From NCBI GenBank assembly GCA_964023205.1, contig OZ026835.1:20845817-20909816 (forward strand): a DNA stretch of 64,000 nt, in the 5' to 3' direction. A program made the translations under genes and the position numbers. Below, piece after piece: positions 9,733 to 22,866 of the stretch. The DNA is from Lutraria lutraria. Its lineage: Eukaryota; Mollusca; Bivalvia; Venerida; Mactridae. A model generated the notes under the pieces. The model did not search any database, was not told the origin of the DNA, and was given only the letters and a program-made list of their open reading frames with translations. Each line of letters starts with the position of its first letter. Within the stretch, counting starts at the first letter, position 1.

Positions 9733-12700
9733 CAAACACCTCATTAAGATAGCGTTTTAGTACCCTTATTTGAACTTAAATTATAGATTTTATAAAGCTA
9801 AGGAAAAATCAACTGCCTAAATATCAACAAAACATTATCCTTGTGCCAGTAGTTTTTTCTACTAGATAAAATGTCTTGAATTGACGTGATTTATGTTTAC
9901 ATTTTTATCATATTTTTGTAATTGTAGGGTTCTTTCAAGTGAGCGTTTTAGTACCCTTATTTAAACTTAAGATGTAGATTTTGTAAAGCTAACGAAAAAT
10001 CAACTGCCTAAATATTTCAACAAAACTTCATTCTTGTGCCAGCAGTTATTTCTATTAGGTGAAATGTCTTGAATTGACAAAATTTGTATTAAATATTTTT
10101 GTTATATTTTTGTAATTGTAGGGTTCTTTTTGAAAGTTCTAGTTATGCCCCCATTTCAAAGAAATTTGGGTATATATTACTGGATTGCTCATGTCTGTCT
10201 TTTTTGCTCGTTGGTAATCAAACCTTGTCTGGCCAATTCGACTGTTTTGGCCTCTTAGGTCTTCACTTGGTTTGAAGGTTGGTCAAATATAGATAGATGA
10301 CCCCTTTTGATAAGGTCTATCAATAGGTCAAAGGTCAACTATCCATTTGCCCTTTAATGGGCATTGGTGTTTCACAAACACCTCATTAAGTGAGCGTTTT
10401 AGTACCCTTATTTAAACTTAAGATGCAAATTTTGTAAAGCTAACGAAAAATCAACTGCCTAATATTTCTACAAAACTTCATTCTTGTGCCAGTAGTTAAT
10501 TCTATCAGGTAAAATATCTTGAAATGACATGATAGATATTAACATTTTTCTCATATTTTTGTACTTGTAGGGTTCTTTTTCAAAGTTCTAGTAATGCCCC
10601 CATTTCAAAGAAATTTGGGTATATATTACTGGTTTGCTCATGTCTGTCTTTTTTGCTCGTTTGGTAATCAAACCTTGTCTGGCTAATTCGACTGTTTTGG
10701 CCTCTTAGGTCTTCACTTGGTTTGAAGGTTGGTCAAATATAGATAGATGACCCCTTTTGATAAGGTCTATCAATAGGTCAAAGGTCAACTATCCATTTGC
10801 CCTTTAATGGGCATTGGTGTTTCACAAACACCTCATTACGTGAGTGTTTTAGTACCCTTATTTTAACTTAAGAAATGTCAAATGACTTAAAAAAACTTAG
10901 GTAGTTGATTATTTTCTGAGCTTTATTCTCTATGAGCATTTTTACAAAACTATTCTTATCCCAGCAGTTATTTCTATAAGGTAAAATGTCTTGAATTGAC
11001 ATGATTTATATTCAAATTTTGTTATATTTTTGTAATTGTAGGGTTCTAGTTATGCTCCCATTTCAAAGAAATTTGGGTATATATTGCTGGATTGCTCATG
11101 TCTGTCTTTTTTGCTCGTTGGTAATCAAACCTTGTCTGGCCAATTCGACTGTTTTGGCCTCTTAGGTCTTCACTTGGTTTGAAGGTTGGTCAAAAATAGA
11201 TAGATGACCCCTTTTGATAAGGTCTATCAATAGGTCAAAGGTCAACTATCCATTTGCCCTTTAATGGGCATTGGTGTTTCACAAACACCTCATTACTTGA
11301 GCGTTTTAGTACCCTTATTTAAACTTAAGATGCAAATTTTGTAAAGCTAACGAAAAATCAACTGCCTAATATTTCTACAAAACTTCATTCTTGCCAGTAG
11401 TTAATTCTATCAGGTAAAATATCTTGAAATGTCATGATAGATATTAACATTTTTCTCATATTTTTGTACTTGTAGGGTTCTTTTTGAAAGTTCTAGTTAT
11501 GCCCCCATTTCAAAGAAATTTGGGTATATATTACTGGTTTGCTCATGTCTGTCTTTTTTGCTCGTTTGGTAATCAAACCTTGTCTGGCCAATTCGACTGT
11601 TTTGGCCTCTTAGGTCTTCACTTGGTTTGAAGGTTGGTCAAATATAGATAGATGACCCCTTTTGATAAGGTCTATCAATAGGTCAAAGGTCAACTATCCA
11701 TTTGCCCTTTAATGGGCATTGGTGTTTCACAAACACCTCATTACGTGAGTGTTTTAGTACCCTTATTTTAACTTAAGAAATGTCAAATGACTTAAAAAAA
11801 CTTAGGTAGTTGATTATTTTCTGAGCTTTATTCTCTATGAGCATTTTTACAAAACTCTATTCTTATCCCAGCAGTTATTTCTATAAGGTAAAATGTCTTG
11901 AATTGACATGATTTGTATTCATATTTTTGTTATATTTTTGTAATTGTAGAGTTCTTTTTTGAAAGTTCGAGTTATGCCCCCATTTCAAAGAAATTTGGGT
12001 ATATATTGCTGGTTTGCTCATGTCTGTCTTTTTTGCTCGTTGGTAATCAAACCTTGTCTGGCCAATTCGACTGTTTTGGCCTCTTAGGTCTTCACTTGGT
12101 TTGAAGGTTGGTCAAATATAGATAGATGACCCCTTTTGATAAGGTCTATCAATAGGTCAAAGGTCAACTATCCATTTGCCCTCTAATGGGCATTGGTGTT
12201 TCACAAACACCTCATTACGTGAGCGTTTTAGTACCCTTATTTAAACTTAAGATGCAAATTTTGTAAAGCTAACGAAAAATCAACTGCCTAATATTTCTAC
12301 AAAACTTCATTCTTGCCAGTAGTTAATTCTATCAGGTAAAATATCTTGAAATGTCATGATAGATATTAACATTTTTCTCATATTTTTGTACTTGTAGAGT
12401 TCTTTTTTGAAAGTTCTAGTTATGCCCCCATTTCAAAGAAATTTGGGTATATATTACTGGTTTGCTCATGTCTGTCTTTTTTGCTCGTTTGGTAATCAAA
12501 CCTTGTCTGGCCAATTCGACTGTTTTGGCCTCTTAGGTCTTCACTTGGTTTGAAGGTTGGTCAAATATAGATAGATGACCCCTTTTGATAAGGTCTATCA
12601 ATAGGTCAAAGGTCAACTATCCATTTGCCCTTTAATGGGCATTGGTGTTTCACAAACACCTCATTAAGTGAGCGTTTTAGTACCCTTATTTTAACTTAAG

Positions 12701-15700
12701 AAATGTCAAATGACTTAAAAAACCTTAGGTAGTTGATTATTTTCTGAGCTTTATTCTCTATGAGCATTTTTACAAAACTCTATTCTTATCCCAGCAGTTA
12801 TTTCTATAAGGTAAAATGTCTTGAATTGACATGATTTGTATTCATATTTTTGTTATATTTTTGTAATTGTAGAGTTCTTTTTTGAAAGTTCGAGTTATGC
12901 CCCCATTTCAAAGAAATTTGGGTATATATTGCTGGTTTGCTCATGTCTGTCTTTTTTGCTCGTTGGTAATCAAACCTTGTCTGGCCAATTCGACTGTTTT
13001 GGCCTCTTAGGTCTTCACTTGGTTTGAAGGTTGGTCAAATATAGATAGATGACCCCTTTTGATAAGGTCTATCAATAGGTCAAAGGTCAACTATCCATTT
13101 GCCCTATAATGGGCATTGGTGTTTCACAAACACCTCATTACGTGAGCGTTTTAGTACCCTTATTTAAACTTAAGATGCAAATTTTGTAAAGCTAACGAAA
13201 AATCAACTGCCTAATATTTCTACAAAACTTCATTCTTGCCAGTAGTTAATTCTATCAGGTAAAATATCTTGAAATGTCATGATAGATATTAACATTTTTC
13301 TCATATTTTTGTACTTGTAGAGTTCTTTTTTGAAAGTTCTAGTTGTGCCCCCATTTCAAAGAAATTTGGGTATATATTACTGGTTTGCTCATGTCTGTCT
13401 TTTTTGCTCGTTTGGTAATCAAACCTTGTCTGGCCAATTCGACTGTTTTGGCCTCTTAGGTCTTCACTTGGTTTGAAGGTTGGTCAAATATAGATAGATG
13501 ACCCCTTTTGATAAGGTCTATCAATAGGTCAAAGGTCAACTATCCATTTGCCCTTTAATGGGCATTGGTGTTTCACAAACACCTCATTAAGTGAGCGTTT
13601 TAGTACCCTTATTTTAACTTAAGAAATGTCAAATGACTTAAAAAAACCTTAGGTAGTTGATTATTTTCTGAGCTTTATTCTCTATGAGCATTTTTACAAA
13701 ACTCTATTCTTATCCCAGCAGTTATTTCTATAAGGTAAAATGTCTTGAATTGACATGATTTGTATTCATATTTTTGTTATATTTTTGTAATTGTAGAGTT
13801 CTTTTTTGAAAGTTCGAGTTATGCCCCCATTTCAAAGAAATTTGGGTATATATTGCTGGTTTGCTCATGTCTGTCTTTTTTGCTCGTTGGTAATCAAACC
13901 TTGTCTGGCCAATTCGACTGTTTTGGCCTCTTAGGTCTTCACTTGGTTTGAAGGTTGGTCAAATATAGATAGATGACCCCTTTTGATAAGGTCTATCAAT
14001 AGGTCAAAGGTCAACTATCCATTTGCCCTTTAATGGGCATTGGTGTTTCACAAACACCTCATTACGTGAGCGTTTTAGTACCCTTATTTAAACTTAAGAT
14101 GCAAATTTTGTAAAGCTAACGAAAAATCAACTGCCTAATATTTCTACAAAACTTCATTCTTGCCAGTAGTTAATTCTATCAGGTAAAATATCTTGAAATG
14201 TCATGATAGATATTAACATTTTTCTCATATTTTTGTACTTGTAGAGTTCTTTTTTGAAAGTTCTAGTTATGCCCCCATTTCAAAGAAATTTGGGTATATA
14301 TTACTGGTTTGCTCATGTCTGTCTTTTTTGCTCGTTTGGTAATCAAACCTTGTCTGGCCAATTCGACTGTTTTGGCCTCTTAGGTCTTCACTTGGTTTGA
14401 AGGTTGGTCAAATATAGATAGATGACCCCTTTTGATAAGGTCTATCAATAGGTCAAAGGTCAACTATCCATTTGCCCTTTAATGGGCATTGGTGTTTCAC
14501 AAACACCTCATTAAGTGAGCGTTTTAGTACCCTTATTTTAACTTAAGAAATGTCAAATGACTTAAAAAAACCTTAGGTAGTTGATTATTTTCTGAGCTTT
14601 ATTCTCTATGAGCATTTTTACAAAACTCTATTCTTATCCCAGCAGTTATTTCTATAAGGTAAAATGTCTTGAATTGACATGATTTGTATTCATATTTTTG
14701 TTATATTTTTGTAATTGTAGAGTTCTTTTTTGAAAGTTCGAGTTATGCCCCCATTTCAAAGAAATTTGGGTATATATTGCTGGTTTGCTCATGTCTGTCT
14801 TTTTTGCTCGTTGGTAATCAAACCTTGTCTGGCCAATTCGACTGTTTTGGCCTCTTAGGTCTTCACTTGGTTTGAAGGTTGGTCAAATATAGATAGATGA
14901 CCCCTTTTGATAAGGTCTATCAATAGGTCAAAGGTCAACTATCCATTTGCCCTTTAATGGGCATTGGTGTTTCACAAACACCTCATTACGTGAGCGTTTT
15001 AGTACCCTTATTTAAACTTAAGATGCAAATTTTGTAAAGCTAACGAAAAATCAACTGCCTAATATTTCTACAAAACTTCATTCTTGCCAGTAGTTAATTC
15101 TATCAGGTAAAATATCTTGAAATGTCATGATAGATATTAACATTTTTCTCATATTTTTGTACTTGTAGAGTTCTTTTTTGAAAGTTCTAGTTATGCCCCC
15201 ATTTCAAAGAAATTTGGGTATATATTACTGGTTTGCTCATGTCTGTCTTTTTTGCTCGTTTGGTAATCAAACCTTGTCTGGCCAATTCGACTGTTTTGGC
15301 CTCTTAGGTCTTCACTTGGTTTGAAGGTTGGTCAAATATAGATAGATGACCCCTTTTGATAAGGTCTATCAATAGGTCAAAGGTCAACTATCCATTTGCC
15401 CTTTAATGGGCATTGGTGTTTCACAAACACCTCATTAAGTGAGCGTTTTAGTACCCTTATTTTAACTTAAGAAATGTCAAATGACTTAAAAAAACCTTAG
15501 GTAGTTGATTATTTTCTGAGCTTTATTCTCTATGAGCATTTTTACAAAACTCTATTCTTATCCCAGCAGTTATTTCTATAAGGTAAAATGTCTTGAATTG
15601 ACATGATTTGTATTCATATTTTTGTTATATTTTTGTAATTGTAGAGTTCTTTTTTGAAAGTTCGAGTTATGCCCCCATTTCAAAGAAATTTGGGTATATA

Positions 15701-17985
15701 TTGCTGGTTTGCTCATGTCTGTCTTTTTTGCTCGTTGGTAATCAAACCTTGTCTGGCCAATTCGACTGTTTTGGCCTCTTAGGTCTTCACTTGGTTTGAA
15801 GGTTGGTCAAATATAGATAGATGACCCCTTTTGATAAGGTCTATCAATAGGTCAAAGGTCAACTATCCATTTGCCCTTTAATGGGCATTGGTGTTTCACA
15901 AACACCTCATTACGTGAGCGTTTTAGTACCCTTATTTAAACTTAAGATGCAAATTTTGTAAAGCTAACGAAAAATCAACTGCCTAATATTTCTACAAAAC
16001 TTCATTCTTGCCAGTAGTTAATTCTATCAGGTAAAATATCTTGAAATGTCATGATAGATATTAACATTTTTCTCATATTTTTGTACTTGTAGAGTTCTTT
16101 TTTGAAAGTTCTAGTTATGCCCCCATTTCAAAGAAATTTGGGTATATATTACTGGTTTGCTCATGTCTGTCTTTTTTGCTCGTTTGGTAATCAAACCTTG
16201 TCTGGCCAATTCGACTGTTTTGGCCTCTTAGGTCTTCACTTGGTTTGAAGGTTGGTCAAATATAGATAGATGACCCCTTTTGATAAGGTCTATCAATAGG
16301 TCAAAGGTCAACTATCCATTTGCCCTTTAATGGGCATTGGTGTTTCACAAACACCTCATTAAGTGAGCGTTTTAGTACCCTTATTTTAACTTAAGAAATG
16401 TCAAATGACTTAAAAAAACCTTAGGTAGTTGATTATTTTCTGAGCTTTATTCTCTATGAGCATTTTTACAAAACTCTATTCTTATCCCAGCAGTTATTTC
16501 TATAAGGTAAAATGTCTTGAATTGACATGATTTGTATTCATATTTTTGTTATATTTTTGTAATTGTAGAGTTCTTTTTTGAAAGTTCGAGTTATGCCCCC
16601 ATTTCAAAGAAATTTAGGTATATATTGCTGGTTTGCTCATGTCTGTCTTTTTTGCTCGTTGGTAATCAAACCTTGTCTGGCCAATTCGACTGTTTTGGCC
16701 TCTTAGGTCTTCACTTGGTTTGAAGGTTGGTCAAATATAGATAGATGACCCCTTTTGATAAGGTCTATCAATAGGTCAAAGGTCAACTATCCATTTGCCC
16801 TTTAATGGGCATTGGTGTTTCACAAACACCTCATTACGTGAGCGTTTTAGTACCCTTATTTAAACTTAAGATGCAAATTTTGTAAAGCTAACGAAAAATC
16901 AACTGCCTAATATTTCTACAAAACTTCATTCTTGCCAGTAGTTAATTCTATCAGGTAAAATATCTTGAAATGTCATGATAGATATTAACATTTTCTCATA
17001 TTTTTGTACTTGTAGAGTTCTTTTTTGAAAGTTCTAGTTATGCCCCCATTTCAAAGAAATTTGGGTATATATTACTGGTTTGCTCATATCTGTCTTTTTT
17101 GCTCGTTTGGTAATCAAACCTTGTCTGGCCAATTCGACTGTTTTGGCCTCTTAGGTCTTCACTTGGTTTGAAGGTTGGTCAAATATAGATAGATGACCCC
17201 TTTTGATAAGGTCTATCAATAGGTCAAAGGTCAACTATCCATTTGCCCTTTAATGGGCATTGGTGTTTCACAAACACCTCATTAAGTGAGCGTTTTAGTA
17301 CCCTTATTTTAACTTAAGAAATGTCAAATGACTTAAAAAAACCTTAGGTAGTTGATTATTTTCTGAGCTTTATTCTCTATGAGCATTTTTACAAAACTCT
17401 ATTCTTATCCCAGCAGTTATTTCTATAAGGTAAAATGTCTTGAATTGACATGATTTGTATTCATATTTTTGTTATATTTTTGTAATTGTAGAGTTCTTTT
17501 TTGAAAGTTCGAGTTATGCCCCCATTTCAAAGAAATTTGGGTATATATTGCTGGTTTGCTCATGTCTGTCTTTTTTGCTCGTTGGTAATCAAACCTTGTC
17601 TGGCCAATTCGACTGTTTTGGCCTCTTAGGTCTTCACTTGGTTTGAAGGTTGGTCAAATATAGATAGATGACCCCTTTTGATAAGGTCTATCAATAGGTC
17701 AAAGGTCAACTATCCATTTGCCCTTTAATGGGCATTGGTGTTTCACAAACACCTCATTACGTGAGCGTTTTAGTACCCTTATTTAAACTTAAGATGCAAA
17801 TTTTGTATAGCTAACGAAAAATCAACTGCCTAATATTTCTACAAAACTTCATTCTTGCCAGTAGTTAATTCTATCAGGTAAAATATCTTGAAATGTCATG
17901 ATAGATATTAACATTTTTCTCATATTTTTGTACTTGTAGAGTTCTTTTTTGAAAGTTCTAGTTATGCCCCCATTTCAAAGAAAAA
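9733..17985. repeat. Satellite array of about 460-bp monomers
   Basis: Every monomer ends with GGGCATTGGTGTTTCACAAA and CACCTCATTA, followed by GAGCGTTTTAGTACCCTTATT, a variable linker, GTTATGCCCCCATTTCAAAG and a conserved core. The left part (9733-10840) has diverged or shortened monomers; the rest is arranged as a 924-bp higher-order unit. The core, running from TTATGCCCCC to a GTTTCACAAACA end, resembles a widespread mollusc mobile repeat, so the satellite is probably transposon-derived. The array stops abruptly inside a monomer at about 17985. Confidence 0.9.
10840..17985. repeat. 924-bp higher-order repeat block
   Basis: Two monomer types alternate. Type B has the linker AAATGTCAAATGACTTAAAA and TCTATGAGCATTTTTAC. 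Type A has GATGCAAATTTTGTAAAGC and TCATGATAGATATTAAC. The same point in successive B monomers lies at 11913, 12836, 13760, 14684, 15608, 16532 and 17455, giving steps of 923-924 bp. Inner units differ by only a few bases, for example GGG to AGG near 16616 and one T fewer near 16992. A repeated 63-codon frame in each B monomer is a by-product of the repeat. Confidence 0.9.
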
Positions 17986-18073
17986 TATATATCAGTAAAT
18001 AATATTGACTTACATGCACTGTTTTTAATGCAGTCATTTATATTTATAAAGAAATGTTTTCTTACAGAATCTA

Positions 18074-19435
18074 ACCAAAGAAGAAGCGCTCGTGATGCAT
18101 CGGAGTGGAGCGAGAAGTCTTGAATTTCCTGTAAAAACTCACATTTAACAGCAGTTGCTCAAATGTTAACGAACAAACTTTGGGTAGATGTTTATCAGGT
18201 CAAACAGTTTTGTGTGTAAATGACAGCATACTTTTACTTAATATAACATTCTTAATTTAGTTTTTTTTAATATCACAGTTTATACTTTATTTTCTATTTG
18301 TATCAGTGTATTTAAAGTATTCGATTACCACCACGTTCACGTTTTTATAACAACTCTCTATAGAAATGCAATACTTCCGATAATTAAAAAGGAATTACTT
18401 TCATTGTTATTTATAAATTGTGTTTTTGTGTTTTTTAATGGGCGATAAAGTATAAGAATGATATTTGCTTTCAAGAATTTTAGTAGGAAATACAGCTTAC
18501 ACTGGTTACGTGTTTCATATACATGTGCATGTATTACATTATTTTTAAATAAACAATATAAGAATGAGATTTAAGGATATGATTAGTATGTATTATTAAA
18601 TATGTACTCATACATGTATACTTACATACGTACATATGTACCTACTCACACTTATACTACATACACATGTGTACATATATACACATATACATACCCATAT
18701 AATAACATACATAGGTCTCAGATGAATTTCTAGTTAGAATGTACATGTATTACTTTTTTCAAAAGAAGAAAAAATCATCGGGAAAAAAATACAGCACGAC
18801 GATAGTAAGTTAAAAACGAATGAATCACAAACAGAAACATAATATTTTATAGACATATAAAATGAGAAATGGAGACACTGGTGTTATGTTTTAAACTTTT
18901 TTTCTAATAATTTTTGCCATTTACTTACGGCAACAAGGGTATATTCGGACGTCGAAGCTAACACTTTTACGAATGTACAATCATTATGGATTTCAAGATT
19001 GTAATGCTTTCTTAGGTATGCATTCCTTTGTTTTCTAAAAAAGTCGCATTCAAATGGGTAGTGTATTTCTGAGCTAACAATATTCTAATTACATAAGGTA
19101 CATTTTTTATCGTTTAGCGGGGCTCAATTTGCGTTTTTATTGCAAAACGGGTTGTTACAAAACTGCTATTAAGATTAAGCCCTACAGAATTGGAACACGC
19201 ATAATTGTTCGAACAAAACATTCCATCGGACTGTCAGGGCGTTCCTTGAACATGGACATGTATAATGACCCCCCAAATTAAATATTGTATCTACATTTTC
19301 ACCAATGAATGGCTCATAAATACGTGTTCCAAAAAATAGGATTTCAAAATAAGCGGAATGCTTTGTGATGACAGCACAGTGCCCTGGCTAACAATTCACA
19401 CGACACCCCTAACCCCAAAAAACAACAAAAACATT
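18074..19435. repeat. Duplicated repeat, copy A (uninterrupted)
   Basis: Both flanks match 35438-36420. The left flank shares GATGCATCGGAG, CTTTGGGTAGATGTTTATCAG and ATTCGATTACCACCACGTTC. The right flank (about 19180-19397) shares CAGAATTGGAACACGCATAA, AATGACCCCC and GTGCCCTGGCTAACAATTC. The middle (about 18420-19175) differs between copies. At 19393-19402 this copy reads straight through AATTC-ACACG, where copy B carries a 2.9 kb insertion. Confidence 0.75.
18596..18716. repeat. TACA-rich low-complexity tract
   Basis: Imperfect ACAT/GTAC-rich simple sequence of about 120 bp inside copy A of the duplicated repeat, with no match in copy B. Confidence 0.7.
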
Positions 19436-20411
19436 ATATACACCAGTCCCTTTCCCTAAGAAGCATAGTAATTCACCACACAAATAATATATTATGGAAA
19501 CAGACCACCTAGTCTCTGAATACTGTTAACCTGAATTTAAGTGAAACAAGATTTTAAGACCATAATTTAAAAAAGGAATTTTTGTTAATCATAAATGAAT
19601 CAAAAACCTAAAAAGAATTTCATATTGTAATGGAATTTACATTTACATCTAGTGGTTAAAGACGCTATATTGTATTGTGGCTGCTTTTTATTTATTTGTC
19701 AATTGTATATTCAAGAATGAAACATTTATGGATACCATACCGTTTACATTCTTATAACCAGTGTCAATAGAAAACAAACGAATAAAATGGTTATAACCAG
19801 TTTCATTAGGAACGGATCAGTTCCTATAGGTATACACTATACACCATTTTTTGTAGTTACAAAACAGTGAAGCCTCTCATCCGCGTTGTAAAACAGTATC
19901 ACTTGTTATATATATAAGTTTACATTGCAGACTTTGCTGTTTTGATAAAAGATATATAAGATATATATATATTGCAGAATTCTGTTGATTTTGAAAGCAT
20001 GTGAAATATTTTAGCAATTTGAACTGTAAAACTAACAAGTAGGATGTATTAAGTATTCATCCACACTAAAGTTCGTTCATAATATGTCCAGGTGACAAGA
20101 TTTACTATACTGGAAATAGTTTCATTCACAAAAATAGTGCCGCAATGCTATATTGTCTCTCAGTGTTGTGAGATTACATACTGACACATGGTCAGAAGTT
20201 CAGTATATAGTACAACAGACTCGTATATAAATCAAAGCGCTGAAGGTACTAAATTTATTTGGGTTTTCAGCTAGCAATTTCTCACTGTATGTCAGGACTT
20301 TTAGCGTGCAGCTTTTCCTTAATCAATGTGGTTAATTGGCTAAAAGGTGCACATTTTGTCAAGACGATATATTTGACCTTCAGTTCTAATTCATAATGAT
20401 GATAACACCCC
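19436..20411. other. Intergenic, no gene seen
   Basis: AT-rich sequence with no supported gene or RNA. Confidence 0.5.
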
Positions 20412-20845
20412 TGTTGAGAATTTGTTCATGAACTGACGATGTTCATGAACATTTCATGAATTGTTCATGAAAGTTAATCAAATGTTCATCAATAATTCAT
20501 CAATAGTTCATTATCCTAAATTTCTGAAGTCCGTGAACAATTCATGAAACTTCACATACTTTTCATGAACATCGTAAGTTCACAAAATGTTCATTAGCTT
20601 ATTCATGAATTGTTCATCAAAGGTTCATTAAAAATAATTCATGAATAGTTAATGAACCGGATAAAAACACTTTTTGATGAAGACTGCCTAAGGTTCCTGT
20701 AATAATTCATGAACATTTTTTCATGAACTTTGTCAGACAAAGTTCATGAAACAAATGTACAATTTGAAGGTCGTGAATGAATTTCATGAACTATTAATTA
20801 ATAATCTCATGAACATTTCGTGAACTGTTCATCAAATCTCGCCTT
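20412..20845. repeat. TTCATGAA octamer cluster
   Basis: About a dozen exact copies of the self-complementary octamer TTCATGAA, plus many one-off variants (GTTCATCAA, CTCATGAAC, AGTTCATTA), fall in about 430 bp at irregular spacing. Most extend to TTCATGAAC or its complement. It is not a regular tandem repeat, and no gene overlaps it. Confidence 0.75.
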
Positions 20846-21544
20846 TATTTTTTTAAGAATTTTATCTTACACATTTAATTTTACATTTTACTCTCAGTGC
20901 TTTGATTGGTTTTGGTTTTGGAGGGGTTCTGATGTTATTAAATTTTATGAATGACCGTTTTGTATATAACAACGAACTATACATATCGGTTCTACTTTAT
21001 CCGGTGCTTACTTTGTTATCACCATTACATAATTATAATATAAAGATAAAAAGAATTCATGAATATAAAACTGACACTGGATATCATTAACATACTGTGC
21101 AGATAATTTAAATATCACTTACAGAAGTTTCCGTTCTGATGTTGTATCATTATTGTAGTATTTGATATTGTATGAGCTAAAAGTCTTGTTTATGTTTTGC
21201 ACGTAGACCAGCCACTATTTAAAGTATTTACTAGTAAAATACAATGTTGGACTCAAACATCAGACATATAGGAATCAATTCGACAAGGTCGTCACGTAGC
21301 TTATGTCATTCATCCGAATTACCACATTCAGTTAAATATCTCATTCTGCAAGTTAATATGGCTCATCTTGTTTTACAAATCTCAGCATTGATATTCGATG
21401 ACACTATTCCGGCAGACGATAATCTTAATTACAATAAACGCTATTTGTATCAACAAGTCCTACATGGCGATCTGTGTAATTCATCTAGGGCAATATAGTA
21501 CAGATAATTATTAATAAGTTTTGATTTTAAAAAGTATTTAGTCA
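20846..21544. other. Intergenic, no gene seen
   Basis: Frames at 20902-21090 and 21244-21498 show no recognisable domain. The second may be decayed upstream sequence of the LINE end that follows, but I cannot support that. Confidence 0.4.
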
Positions 21545-21873
21545 TTATAACAAACCAAAACCACAGAGTTGCATTAAGTAAATTAAGAATGTCGTCTCAT
21601 CATCTTTTGGTAGAGACTGGCAGATGGCATAAACCCGCAAAAATTCCATTTGATGAAAGAAAATGTCGATTTTGTAACAAACTAGATGATGAATATCATT
21701 TTATTATGGAATGCACTGTTTTAAACAATTTAAGGAAACAATATATTGACTCATACTTTTGGAAAAGACCGTGCATGCAAACATTTTTTGAAATAATATG
21801 TTGTGAAAATGAAAATATCTTTAAAAAATTAGCGTGTTATACCTATAAAGGCTTTATATTAAAGAATAATTGA
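21545..21873 (+). pseudogene. LINE ORF2 C-terminus with zinc knuckle
   Basis: Continuous translation from 21548 gives HRVALSKLRMSSHHLLVETG, then a CX2C-HX4C zinc knuckle (ERKCRFCNKLDDEYHF followed by MECTVLNN), then an aromatic-rich tail ending at the stop at 21871. This is the C-terminal region found after the reverse transcriptase in a class of invertebrate non-LTR retrotransposons. Nothing recognisable of the RT lies upstream, so this is a 5'-truncated insertion. A second, more damaged copy of the same region is at 28186-28500. Confidence 0.75.
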
Positions 21874-22360
21874 TACAGATTACTTTTGTTTTAGCATTTT
21901 TTCTATTCTTTTACGTATATATAATATATACTGACTATTTGTTGTCGATAATTTGTTTATGTTTAATAACAATGCAGTATCGTTTTAACTACATGTATTC
22001 ATCTATAGTTCAGGGAATTCATTTCTAATCTATAATAACCAACTTATATAATAACACTTACTATGCCAAATGTAAACATATACTAGTATTATCATTTCAT
22101 TGTGATGTTGATTGTGATGTCGCAAAATCATCATTACCCTTCATTTTTGTATGATTTATACAGTTTTTCATATGCTTATTGTATTTTATAATATGCTTTG
22201 TCAAATTTTGGAGCTGTTATCGAATATCAGTTTTTACATTATGTTATAATGTATCTTCTCCGTTACATTTCTTTTATTAATATGTCCTGTATATATCTAT
22301 AAATATGTTGTCCTCATGGGCCGCAAGGCTTAATGGACTTGAATTTCAAAATAAAACATA
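21874..22360 (+). mobile_element. 3' untranslated end of the truncated LINE
   Basis: Non-coding AT-rich sequence after the ORF2 stop. It ends near GTTGTCCTCATGGGCCGCAA and an AATAAAA signal at about 22350, consistent with the 3' end of the truncated LINE. The end point is estimated. Confidence 0.5.
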
Positions 22361-22763
22361 TATAATTACATGTTTGTGTATGTAACTGAGCTGGTTTATT
22401 TAGCAATATGTTGGGTGAAAGACAAACATATATACACGAGTACCATATGCAGTTGGGCATACTTCCTGTTCGGGAAGCAAGGAGATTCCCCTTCAGTTTT
22501 CCCAATTAGGAAGCAAACGTCAAAATCCTTCCTGATCGGGACTTTTTTGGTATTTTTGACGTACCTGAGGCGAATTGGCCTGTGCATAAAAGTTTTTAAC
22601 CAACAAAAATTGAAAATCACCCTTTGATATAAAAGATACATCTAAACTCCTAAAATCGTTATCTTTTTAAATGCCTCCAATCAAAATAATTTGAAATTGA
22701 ATAGAATTTTGAGATTTTCTAAAGAATAGCCGCTTCCCGTTTTTTGATACAATTAGCTCGATT

Positions 22764-22866
22764 GTAATCTATATGTATTACTCACAAAGCACGTAAGCAC
22801 GTAAATCAAGAACACACAAAATGAATCTACTTAATAAGAGCTTTGGGAGCAATACATATAGATTAC
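22764..22866. repeat. Hairpin with 27-bp arms
   Basis: GTAATCTATATGTATTACTC at 22764 and its complement ending at 22866 form arms of 27 bp with two mismatches around a 49-bp loop. No flanking duplication was found. It could be a tiny foldback element or a structured transcript segment. The surrounding 22361-23763 contains nothing else I can name. Confidence 0.7.

Noticed and set aside
11913..17646. A 63-codon frame repeated seven times
   Set aside because: It recurs only because it lies in the 924-bp satellite unit. It has no protein-family features, and one copy carries a chance substitution.
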